Below, piece by piece: positions 35,951-46,525 of a DNA stretch of 64,000 bases. The translations under genes and the position numbers were made by a program. This DNA is from Dromaius novaehollandiae. Taxonomy: Eukaryota; Chordata; Aves; Casuariiformes; Dromaiidae. The stretch is from the NCBI RefSeq assembly GCF_036370855.1, contig NC_088100.1:39382563-39446562 (forward strand), written 5' to 3'. The notes beneath the pieces were generated by a model, which saw only the letters and a list, made by a program, of their open reading frames with translations, made no database searches and was not told where the DNA came from. Positions within the stretch are counted from its first letter, which is position 1. Each line of letters starts with the position of its first letter.

Positions 35951-38900
35951 GCATAAAAAAGAGCAGAGCTTTTTCAGGGTTCACACTGAGAAGGTGTTGA
36001 AAAGTGTAATCGAGCGTGACTAACAACTGCATGGCGTGAGGTATTTGCATGGATTCTGTTTTCAAGCATCAAGTGTGTGAAACCAAATCATTTGTGGAAG
36101 AATGTGAGCAGCACATGAAGGAACACAGATAGAAATAAAGTGGTCCGTGCAGGCTCACGTGGCTGGAGATGGGTGGAGAACAAGCACAGTGACACACTGG
36201 TGTGTCCTGATGTTGCATGACTGCTCAGTTGCACAGGATGAGAGAGGTGTGTTATACACCTGACAGGGGTGTTGCAAGGATTAATATTCATTAATGAAAA
36301 GCCAAGAAATAGTAGGAAGTGGAGAATTAATACCAGGGTATTAATGCTACCTGTAAGTTAGAAAAAGAGTATTGAGTAGTAACCTGTATTATGGGAGGTA
36401 TCTGTTCCATTGGAGGATAATGTGGGTCCCCAAAAGGTATTCACTACACACTGCTCAGTGCTCTAATCTTCCCTCTACCACCCACACTATGCCCCATAAA
36501 ATACTAACCTGAGACACTACAACAGCTTTTAAACGCTTAGCAGTTGTGTGACACCTCCCTTATGGTTGGAATTGGTGAGAAGAGAAGTGCTTAATTACTG
36601 TGGATCTGAGCTGACTTACATCGTGATCTTTGAAGAGTTGCTAGGAAGAAACTGAAGAATTTGCTTCTACCTATGGTATGTATATGGTCTTCATCAATGC
36701 AGTGTCTGCAAGTCGCTCAGACTTTGATGCATTCATCTTTCAATGCTTGCCAAAGTGAGGAGAATGATGATTTTCAGAGTTTTGTTTCTCTCATGGCTTA
36801 AAGTTTTCAAGTTTTCTGTCTCATCTAGGTTACTCAGGCTCCCCCTGTCACCTGAGGCCTCAAATCCAGTGGGGAGAAGTGGAAGAGATGAGAGGCTCAC
36901 TGGAAAGGGCTGTCTCTCTCCAGTAATGACAGCAGTGCTAGGACACACAGTTGCTACAGGACTGTGGTTGCATATGACAACTCCTATCCAAAGTGGTTTG
37001 CTCAAAACAGCTCAGGGAAGCTGAACCCAGCTGTCCCCAGGCCGGTGCTGGCCCTGTGCTGGATCCCTTGCACCTCACAGAACTGTCTTCAAGCCCTGGG
37101 TTCCTCAAAAAATGTCTTTTGGTGGAAAGGAGGAAGGGGAACAGTTTGAGGAGAAACTCAAAGCTCTCCAGAGTTGCTGGCAGCCTTGTAGGTTGGTCAG
37201 TGGTGCAGCCACATGAAACCCCTTGGGCTGAGCCTCTCCTCCAGGCTTTGCACTGTGATGGCAGTGGGGGCTGCTTACAAAAGGGAGGAATGCTCTTTCC
37301 CTTCTCATCCTTCCTCCTTGGAAAAGGGATGTCATTTTCTATCCCAGAGACACTGGCTCTACGGCGTAAACATGTGCAGACCTGGATCAAACCCTTAAGC
37401 CCCAGACAGGCTTTTGGCAGTGCCTACTGGTGAAGCTTGGCCAACCTCCAGGTCTCTTGGAGCCTATTGCCCTTCATTGCATTCAGAGAAAACTTGCCGA
37501 TAAGCAGTCTGCCAAGGACAAGAAAAGTCCACCGAGGGCAAGAGGGACAGCATTTTTGCCTCCTGCTGCAGGAGCAGGGCTGCTCTCCTCTGTGCTGCTC
37601 CGCAATGAGCAGCCCAGCCATGCTCGGGGTGGCAAGACAGCTGGTTTCTGGTCTCTGTGCTAAAGATGCAGAAGGCTTTTTTCCCCATGGCATTTCAACA
37701 TGTAGGATGGGAGTGATCTAGGATTATGAGGGAAAAATATAAACAGTTAAGCCCGCTTTCGTTTCAAATATTTATCCCATTATCAATAAGAGATGCAGGC
37801 CACAGGCTCCACATATTCATGCATGATTGCCACAGTGGTGAATGCAAATCTGTCTGCCTCAAAAACTTTATTTCATTGGATTGGAATATACATTCAGCAA
37901 CACCTCTCAGTGTCTTTTAGAGTTTCCTCAACTGCCATTTAAGGTCCTGTCCTGTTCACAATTTCTAAGTGTGGTAACCTTACAGGAAGGGGAGGGCAGG
38001 CCTGGCTTCCATTTTTAGGCTGAATGTGATCCCTGTGGATCCATTATAGTGACCACAGTAAAGCAGTGCGCAGCACCATCTCTTTCCAGAATTTGAAATC
38101 CAGTTCCTGCTGCCTTCCCACACTGCCAACCGGGAGACAGCACTGCCAGCACTGGGTGGGAAGAGAGGAATGGACAAACACATTGCCTTTTAAAGAGACA
38201 CTGTGGCATCGGCACAGATTTTAAAAACACGGATCTAGAACATGGTGATTGAGGTGCCCTACGTATGCCCATGGTCCCAACCCAGGACATGTGGAATAAT
38301 CTATGTAATTATATTCCCCTTAGTGCTTCAGAGAAGTCCCAGTGACTGTAATACATGCTAACTTAATCTTAGCCACAGAAAAATGTGTTTCTAATTTAAA
38401 AATTCGGCAATTTTTCAATAAAAGTTGTTGCACTTTGTCTGATCTATTCTCAAAATACGGAAGTGCTTGAAGCATGACCACCTGCAATAACAGATTACTG
38501 TTCCCTAAAATATTGCCATACACCTACAATGTGGAGGCGTAAAGCTTCTCTAAAAAAGATCTTTGTTATTTTTTCTAAAAGAAAGAAACGATCCCAAAGT
38601 AAAGCTGGTTTTCAGCAGCCTCTCTGCTCCCCAATGCAACTGGCATCAAAGTCTAATGAAAACCTGTTTGCGGACACTGGATCTGATCCAAGGTACACTA
38701 TTGGCATATTCTAGACCCCTTGGGACATGACTCATATAAAAAACACAAGGCTGTCATCAGATGGCTGGTGGCTCAAATAAATCAAATTTACTTTGAAAAT
38801 TGAGGCATACCAAAATTTTATTAGGTGAAACTTTGGCATTTCTTATAGCCAACTTGCACATATATATTTTTATTACTTACAGCAGTTTAAAAGTATGCTA

Positions 38901-40079
38901 CCAATCATATGCAAAACAAGACGAGATTGCAAACGTACATTTTTTACTGGGTGGCAGGAGGAACTGTGTTGTTTTCTTTTAAAAGCTCTGAATAGCGCTG
39001 CATGTTTGTTAAAGGTGGCACTGCAGAATGGACCTCCCTGTTTATTTTCTTCAGAGTGACTGGGTGCACATCCTCCACTTGTGATCTCAAGCCCTAACTT
39101 CAAAGACCAATGTTTTTACAGAGAAAGTAGTTGGTCACTAAAGCTATTATCAGTTGCCACACAAAAAAATGGCATATAAAGTTAGTAACGTCCATTTGCA
39201 AGAATCAGACATAAATGCAGCTGAAGTCCCTTGACGGTCTAAGATGGACCAAACCTTGAGGCTTGAACAGGCTGGTCGTGCCCTGCAGCAGCCCCTGTGC
39301 AGAGGCAGATGCTGGTGTTGCCACAGCAAGTGCAGCAGCTGCTCCCAGCTCAGGCTTATGGGGCTATATAGGGTCCTCTGTCCTCGGCCCATATGGGTAG
39401 AGGCACGCTGTTTGCTTCAGTGTAAAAGGTGCTCATGAGGACTTCACTAATGAGCTCTTCAGGACTCTCTGCTACTACTCGGTGCATTGCAGCTAGCTGT
39501 CTACCTCATTTGGAGTCAAGAGTCAGGCAAAGCCTCTTCCAATTTCCAGAAAGAATTACATCCGTTCCATGAATCACTGTGAGGTGCGGTACCAGTAAGA
39601 GGTATCAAATACAGCTGAACAAAGGTCTGACTCCTCTAAGCCTCCAGTATGCAAATTAAAATCAATGTGAAGGCCACAGCTGGGGTGAGCATGCATGCTT
39701 TTGGACCTGATGATAGAAGCCAAGTCCATGACTTAAAACAAAACACATTAATTAAAAAAACCTCTCTCAGTAGATAGGAGAGCCAAACTCCCACTGACAT
39801 TTCTAAAGAGTTCATTTATTTAAGTGAGCTGTGAGATAGCCTCTGCTTTAAACTAATAATAAAAGGAGTAAAAAGCCATGGATTTGGTCTAGTTTTCCTT
39901 TAAACTCTAACTGAAGTCAATGGGAATATATTCAAATAAAGCCTGAGAAGCATGCTGGCTTTGATCCAAAATAATTTAATTCACTGTGCAAACACAAAGA
40001 AGGGGAAAATAATGGCGCTGTAGATAAAACCATGAGATTGCTATATCTGACCGTGTGCTTTTGAGACCGAGAGATTTTT
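35951..40079. other. non-coding stretch with an ORF-dense GC-richer block
   Basis: No supported gene. Between about 36930 and 37720 all frames on both strands are unusually open (for example 146 codons plus at 36993-37433, 150 codons minus at 36938-37390), reflecting higher GC and few stop codons. No domain is recognisable in any of them and splice context is unremarkable. The rest is plain AT-richer DNA. Confidence 0.5.
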
Positions 40080-40286
40080 GGCCAAATTCTGACACTCCCG
40101 ACATAGTAAAATAAGCCACTCAGGTTCCCACTGGATGACTCCCAGGGGAAGAGCAAATGGTCTTAATGACCATTTTGCTGGAGAATCACAGTTTATTTCG
40201 CAGAACTCACCTACAGAGGCAGGTGCTTCTCAGCGCGAACTCCTTAATGGAAAAGCACAAGGTGTAAATCAAAGCAGAATTTGGCC
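40080..40286. mobile_element. MITE-like relic with 12-bp inverted termini
   Basis: A perfect 12-bp inverted repeat, GGCCAAATTCTG (40080-40091) and CAGAATTTGGCC (40275-40286), brackets about 207 bp. The ends and the nearby wording (AACTGAAGTCAATGGGAATAT just upstream at 39908-39928, GGTGTAAATCAAAGCAGAATTTGGCC at the right end) recall palindromic elements of amniotes that end in GCAGAATTTGGCC and carry GAAGTCAATGG near the centre. No transposase is encoded. Target-site duplications are not evident, and the superfamily is unknown. Confidence 0.6.
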
Positions 40287-40746
40287 AGGAATAGAAAATC
40301 CCAGAACCTTAATAAAACTAATCTTTGGTCATAAAGGGGTACATCTGTAAAAAGGTCATCTTCTGAGGGCCTTGGTCCTGTGGGAGAGTATGGCCTTAAT
40401 TATGTGGGCTGAACCCTTCCCAAAATGCTGAGCAGAGGGTGTGATTCTTAGAAATGTTCAGGATTGTCATAACTCTCCTTCATTGAAGCCAGCCCCCGAA
40501 GTCCCTTCTATTTCTGTGGGAACAGCAAGGCCAGGACTGAGCTACTGCTTCCAAAGTCTTCAACTGGTGGACCAAGTGACCAGGTTTTCTCAGCATTAGG
40601 AAACTCAGCCATTGGGGCATCCAAAGAAATGTTGCTTAAAACTGACAGAGGTTATCCTTGAAACAGAGTATTTACACTGAACTTTAAGTAAGCATGTTCA
40701 TGGAGCAACACTCTCATTTTAAATATTCCTAATGTTGTTGGCTGTA
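40287..40746. other. non-coding stretch, nothing seen
   Basis: No gene, repeat or motif that I can support. Confidence 0.5.
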
Positions 40747-40788
40747 AAGGTTTCTAGTGGAAAATGTACCAAGGTTTCTAGTGGAAAA
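40747..40788. repeat. local tandem duplication, 24-bp period
   Basis: The 18-mer AAGGTTTCTAGTGGAAAA occurs at 40747-40764 and again, identical, at 40771-40788, giving a 24-bp period. The identity suggests a recent replication-slippage duplication. Confidence 0.95.
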
Positions 40789-41898
40789 ATAAGGCTGATT
40801 CAAAGCATTTGAGCAACTAGTTCTTTTAATAGTAGCGGACTTTCTCTTTATCCCTTAATTCTCTATGTTGCTGGGTGCATTTGTTTAATCTGTGACTGGA
40901 TGTAATGGCACTCAGAAGACCTGAGAAATTTCTGCATAATACAAGCTTCTTTTCTTATCACGAACAAATAGACACATACTTCCTCTTGAAATAACAACAA
41001 CAAAAAAAGTGTCATTAAGAGAGACATCAGCACTATTTATTCATTGAAATGCAGTGTTGTGACTAAAAATTTATCCCCATAGATACTTGACCAGTTTCCA
41101 GGCAAAAAGAAGATGTAACAAAAATCATATGAACTCATAAATGAAGTAGAAATAAATTCTGGTAGCCTGTGGTTCTCTTGAGATAGTTTCTTGTCACTTC
41201 AAAATGATGCTTGAATGTTTTTATTAGTGTTCTCTATCTCATTGTTTTGGCTGCTGTACGTATTTTCGCAATTTTCTTTCCCCTAAATAAAACAAAAAAA
41301 ATCATCAGGTCATAAAATGCTTCTACAATATAATTAAAAAATAATATTTACTATCTGCGTAACTTGGCCTTCTTGTGCATATGCATCCTAATACAGACTT
41401 TAATTACATGATCACATAGTATTTTTTCCAACAGGATTGCAATCTTTCCCTGCACAGGATAGCCTTCTTTCCAAGTTCCTAATTTTTGATTGATTGACTC
41501 CAAGACTGGGAAAAGAGCTGCAGCTGAGAAAGAGAAGTTTCTTCTTGTTACTCAACTATCCCAGGATGTGTTCCTCAGATTTCACCTTCCAGCCATCACT
41601 TCCTTTCCAACCCACATCCAGCTCTCCCTCCTAAATCCTCTTCTGATCTATCTCTCCTTCCTTGTTTCCATCTCTCAAGCCATGTCTTGTTGCCTAAGTA
41701 GTCCCACATTTCCCCTCCATTTGCCAGTGCTCCTGCAGGAAACATCTTGCTTCCATAAATTGGTTCTTTCCTTTCCACCCAGCTTTGTTTTTGGTCCTCC
41801 TTTACATTCAGATCAGATGGCTTCCTCCTCCACTTCCTGAGGGCTTCCCTGGTGGGAGGCGGTGAGAGCACAGAAGGGAGCCACGTAAGGAAAAGCCT

Positions 41899-41925
41899 GC
41901 TGGGCTGAGCTGGGCTGAGCTGGGA
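41899..41925. repeat. 10-bp tandem repeat TGGGCTGAGC
   Basis: Two perfect 10-bp copies (41901-41910, 41911-41920) with partial flanking copies give GCTGGGCTGAGCTGGGCTGAGCTGGGA. Rich in AGCT, it superficially resembles immunoglobulin switch repeats but is far too short to be one. Confidence 0.9.
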
Positions 41926-42471
41926 TATGAGCACCAGCTGGGTAGTGACGCATGTGCAGGCTGAGAGGCACCAGCGATGTGAGTGTGCTCAGCAAGGCTG
42001 GACTCTTCTGATTTAACCAGTAAAAAGTTCCTGCCTACAGGAACAATATTTTTCAAAGCTTGGCTAGTTTGGGTAGGTTTTCACAGGAATGGCAAGAGAC
42101 CTATCACTGGTAGAAAGGTCATATAAGAAAGTCTGGCTCCCCAGCCATGGCTGTATTTAAGCTTTCTTTTTTAAAAGAAAAAGCCACAGCATTTTCTTCA
42201 AGAGAGGCAAAGCTATGCATTTTTTTCCTAGTCCAGTCTTGGATATGGCCATATTGTTTTGCCTTTAATGGATATTTATCTGCTTATCAAAAGATCCACC
42301 CAGCCACGACTCACTGGCTCAGGAACTTTCAACACAGTGTTGCAGAACTGTTAGCAATTGGACACAGGATCTTCTAATGGGATGTGTCAACAATGTAAGC
42401 AAACTAGTACAAGCAGCTCCACAGTAGCATCCTAAAAACCACCCCATGCTCATTCTTACTCTAAGCACTGG

Positions 42472-42505
42472 CTCAAAACACAGCCTTCCTCAAAACACAA
42501 CCTTC
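42472..42505. repeat. 17-bp tandem duplication
   Basis: CTCAAAACACAGCCTTC (42472-42488) is followed directly by CTCAAAACACAACCTTC (42489-42505), with one mismatch. Confidence 0.95.
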
Positions 42506-44645
42506 CTCTCCATCTGCTGTGGCACTACCAACCAAAGGAAGGCACCAGGAGACCCTGCTGGTTATTTTGCCTATGGGTGAGGGCTTCTTCTAACACCCAG
42601 TGAGGAAATGATGGGGCAGTATAAGAGACAGTCTCCACCTCCTGACCCATTCTAGATAAAGCCTACCAGAACAGCATAGGTGAGCTTCCTATCTCATATT
42701 TTCCAAAAGGCATCTCTCTGAGTCTACACCATTGCAGAAGTGTTGCCTGGAGGGAGCACTGCCTTATTTACATTCTTCTTTATGATTTCAAAATTTTTTG
42801 GCTTGGAGTTAAAGCAAAAGCTTCAGAAAGCTATGATTATGCCACTATCGCCCAACTCCAAAACACTTCCTTTACCCAGTTCCTTGTACAGGGATATTCA
42901 ACCAGACCTTGAAAACCCAAGATGGAGAGCGCAAATTTCACAGAAAAGAGTAGAAAATTAGTAGAACTCAAATGTATATGTGCAGTTGGAGGTTAGGTCC
43001 ACAAGGACCTCCAGCTCTGCAGAAGACTTGTCACAGTCTTGGGTTATTAGCCTAATTAAAGAGACAGTCTTTGCAAAAGTAATTTCTTTTCTGAATACAT
43101 AGCTTTTTTTTGTGAAACAGATTTATTTCCTCAGTGCTCAATTGCATTTCAGAATGCATTCTTGCTAAATAGGGTGAAATGTATTTCCATATTTCATGAC
43201 AGAACCACATTTTGACTGAGGGGGAGGCAAGAATCCCACTACCATTTCCTGAAGTCAACAGCAGACCTGCCATTAATTTCAGTGTCCCAGGATTTAAGCA
43301 AAGAGATAACAGACCCTCAAATGGTTTTAAGTTCATTGAAATGTTAGTCCAAAATGAAGCATATGCCATTCAGTTAAGATGCACATTTACACAGCTGAGG
43401 ATCACAAGTCTAGTTTGACTGAAGACCGGAGGAGAGAAAGATGCCTCCTCCTACATGATCTGCCCCCTGAAGAAAACATCTGCCTGCATGTTTGACCGGG
43501 AATGTGAACTGCTAATGTAATTTGACCTTTAGACAAAGCAAAGAATATCACTCCAATATACAAACACAGAAGAGGCTAGAAAGTTACGTACTGTTGACTG
43601 TTTTCTGCACGTGTGGGGATAAAAACGTAATGGGAATGAATAAAGTACTCAAGAACATGATTGCTTTGTGAGTCAGGGCTTGCAAGCATCTAGAAGAAAA
43701 TATTAGAGCTTAAATTCAGCCTGGTATGATTCCTGGAAATTATCTGATGTAAATTCATTAATGTCTTTATAGCAATAACAATATATATCAGGGCTGAATC
43801 TTTCTTCACTTCCAAGTTCATGTAAGCTCTAACTCTGACAGAGGCTCAGCACATTCTGTGAGCAATAGGATTTTGAGATGAGAAACTTCTGTAAGGCTCT
43901 TTCAAGATTTAAGAGCTTTTAAGGGTGTAGGTTATAAAGTTTAATAATCACTATCTACAACATAATAGGTATGGCAGATATCACTAGCCTTGTGTATATG
44001 CAAACAGCAGAAACAGGAGAGATCAGAGGGGTTGGAGCAGGCACTTCTTCCTTTGGTAGACGGTGGCAGGAAGGGTATAAATTCAATTAGTTTTCTGTTG
44101 CCTCGTAGCTACGTTGCAATTTGAAGAGCTTGAGGGCTGTGTTTAATGGATGGGAAATACACTTTCCAGCTGAGGCACTGCAGATTTACTGGAGAAGATA
44201 AGCCTGAAAACCACAGGAATAACCAGAAGACTTCACTCCCATGATAGGAGCACATTTTCCCCTAGTGACAGGATCCAGTTTTTCCATCATAAGGGCTGAC
44301 TGCCATATTAAAGGCTCACGAAAGGTGATATTCTTTCAGATTTACTCTGATAAAGAATGAGAGCTGGTTCATTAGAGATGTGATATCAGACAGACGAACC
44401 TGAATGATCAGGGTCTGAGTCATTTAAAATTTCTGAGAGCAGCTAAGGCACTCAGTTTCAGAAGAGTAACTGGAGAAAAACCAAGAGTTCACGGAAGTCT
44501 TAGATCTCAGTTAAGAGCAGCTGTTGGTAGCCCAGATCAGTAGACTTGGTAGGTCTGCCAGGGCCTTCCTTGCTCAGTAGACCCTGTAATATACCCACCA
44601 ATCACATTTACTTTTTAACAGCCACAAGCTACTCCGGGCTCAGTC

Positions 44646-44667
44646 TAATTGGCTGGTAATTGGCTGG
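44646..44667. promoter_or_regulatory. two inverted CCAAT boxes, 11 bp apart
   Basis: The 11-mer TAATTGGCTGG is repeated exactly in tandem (44646-44656, 44657-44667), placing two ATTGG cores (CCAAT on the minus strand) one helical turn apart. ATTGGCTG is close to the NF-Y preference. No transcription start can be assigned from sequence, so the regulatory role is inference. Confidence 0.45.
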
Positions 44668-46130
44668 TGGTCAAGATTTTCTCTTTATTAGCCACTTTTC
44701 CCGGATGAACCGCTTATGGATAGCAGAGATACTTTCATGCCTGCAACATGTGACTGTAGCTTTTGTACTATTAGATTCCACCTAATTTCTGTTGCCACTA
44801 CCTTTTCCTGCTGAAGACTTCAGGGTCATCAACTTTTCGTTGCAATTCTTTGTGTATCGAAAATATATCGTACCTGCTGTCCTCCTGCCTGTGAGCCCTT
44901 GCCTCACTGGGAGCAGTGGATCGGGAGCATCTCCGCAGCCCTGTTGCCTGCAGCCTCAGTGGGAGGTGGAAGCCCCTGCCTGGGGGGGCACCCTTGCCCC
45001 CAGGCCAGGACTAACTCCTGTCTGGGAAAAAACAAAGAGCAGAGCCCACCGGGCTGGCTCTACCTTGACGGGGAGCATTGACTCCTGCAGTGTCTCAAAC
45101 CACACACTCCCCTGGACAGCTGGATATTACCCTCTTGCTTTACAGATATTCAGCGCATTTTGTTACCTTTGCTGTAGCAACAGCCAATGCAGCAAGGATT
45201 TCCTCCATGCATGTTTTAGTAGTGCTGAAATCAGATGTAAACACACTTTTCTGAGCAGGCTCTGACAGTGTTATTGCAGCTACAAACAGCAGACTGTGAA
45301 ATGAGCTTTGTATTAAGTCTTGCTCTTTTAATAGCAAAGAAATACAAACACCACTTAATTGACTGTAGAGCTGCTACAGTGTTTTCTGAAGGTTTCAGGA
45401 GGTGGTTTGGAGATCCTTCACCCTTCCCCTTGTGAGATGGTGGTTGTTCTTTCTGCCCCTGTTTTTTGCAATACTTTTTTTGTGCTTCAACATGCCTTGA
45501 AGATTATTTACCACAAGAAGAGAGCAAAAAAAGCACAGTCCACGTGCTGCCTGTGCTCTCTGCCTCACCACCAGTTTATCTGTTGTAAAGATTACCAGAT
45601 GCTGTTGGAGCTCCCTGGCATTTGTAGCAGCTCTCTTCATCGCTAGAACAATTTGTAGCACAGAAGGGATCAAGTCAGCTTCATTTAGTTGCTGGTTTTT
45701 GAATGGCTTCATTTTGCATTTCCCTTAGTGCATCATTAAACCTGTTTAAGCTAGCAGTGCTCTGTTAATTTAATTAATCCAGCCACATATTCAGAAATTG
45801 CCTTTTCTATTTTTTATTTTTATGATTCACTTTATAAAAAGAGAAACGCTCTCTGCTCTCCAGTGACTTTTGGGACAGGCGATTTTGTAGCATTTCCACA
45901 GTCCCAGCAAATGCTTTGTCTGGGGGTTTAATAGGAGCTGTTAAACTACACAGCAGGTTATACCTTTTAGCATCTATTACACTCCGTAAAACCAGCACAT
46001 TTTTCCCATCAGTTACACTCTCTGTGATTATACACTACTCCAATCTCACTATAGGTGGGCCAGGCCTCCGCTGAGCAATTAAACAAGCCATTTTCCAGCC
46101 AACAGCCAGCCGTTCTAATTCTTTTCAAAA
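44668..46130. other. non-coding stretch, possible conserved regulatory DNA
   Basis: No supported gene. A 157-codon plus-strand frame at 44792-45265 spans a GC-rich island (about 44890-45090) and has no recognisable domain. From about 45740 to 46060 the sequence contains TTAATTTAATTAAT and well-mixed, repeat-free composition of the kind often seen in conserved non-coding elements, but conservation cannot be judged here. Confidence 0.4.
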
Positions 46131-46162
46131 CATGTACACACATGCGTGCGCGCACACACACA
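46131..46162. repeat. perfect alternating purine-pyrimidine run (Z-DNA potential)
   Basis: All 32 bases alternate pyrimidine and purine: CATGTACACACATGCGTG followed by CGCGCACACACACA. The GCGTGCGCGCACACAC core mixes CG and CA steps, the best Z-DNA formers. It is also a compound CA microsatellite. Confidence 0.85.
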
Positions 46163-46340
46163 ACCTCTCAATGAGCATTTATGCTGCATCCTGTTCACTA
46201 GAGGGTCCTCGCCATCTGCCGGGCCCTGCACCCGCTCTGTGGCATGGGATTAGGGTTACACCTTCGCAGCCAACAGCTGCAGCTTTTTCTCTTAGCCCAA
46301 CATCTGCAAAATAAAGGCAGCACACACAGGAGCCGTTTTC

Positions 46341-46525
46341 CATGCAGCAGCTGTCGGCAGCAGGTCGCTGCGTTGGCCCAAGTGGCGAGGTGGCAAAGTG
46401 GCAAGGGCAACTAGCGCGTGCTAGCCTGCTCTGGGCCGTGCATGTACGCGTGGGAAATGCTCACGTGCTCATGCATGCGAGTGCTACGGCTACAGCAGAG
46501 TTTTGGCTTCCGGGGTACAGCGAGG
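46341..46525. promoter_or_regulatory. CpG-dense patch with CTCF-like core
   Basis: I count 14 CpG dinucleotides in 185 bp, far above the neighbouring DNA. At 46383-46396 TGGCGAGGTGGCAA matches the GCGNGGNGGCA core of the CTCF motif, differing at the outer positions. Short alternating runs (CGTGCATGTACGCGTG near 46437-46452) add Z-forming potential. This could be an unmethylated regulatory element or simply a young CpG-rich insertion. A minor promoter cannot be excluded. Confidence 0.4.

Larger units (their letters stand above)
40789..44645. other. non-coding stretch with two small tandem duplications
   Basis: No supported gene. The stretch includes the tandem repeats annotated at 41899 and 42472, and a pyrimidine-rich run at about 41585-41720 that keeps a 116-codon plus-strand frame open. 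A weak CATTTCCTGAAGTCAA...GCCATTAATTTCAGTG palindrome-like segment at 43240-43295 may be another old palindromic relic. Confidence 0.5.

Noticed and set aside
41899-41925. AGCT-rich repeats as an immunoglobulin switch region
   Set aside because: Only 27 bp, whereas switch regions span kilobases; no constant-region exons nearby.
44792-45265. 157-codon plus-strand frame as an exon
   Set aside because: Its openness coincides with a GC-rich island, the other plus-strand frame there is also open, and the product has no recognisable motif.
46137-46162. Telomeric or satellite repeat
   Set aside because: It is a compound CA/CG microsatellite; no TTAGGG arrays or higher-order satellite units occur in the window.
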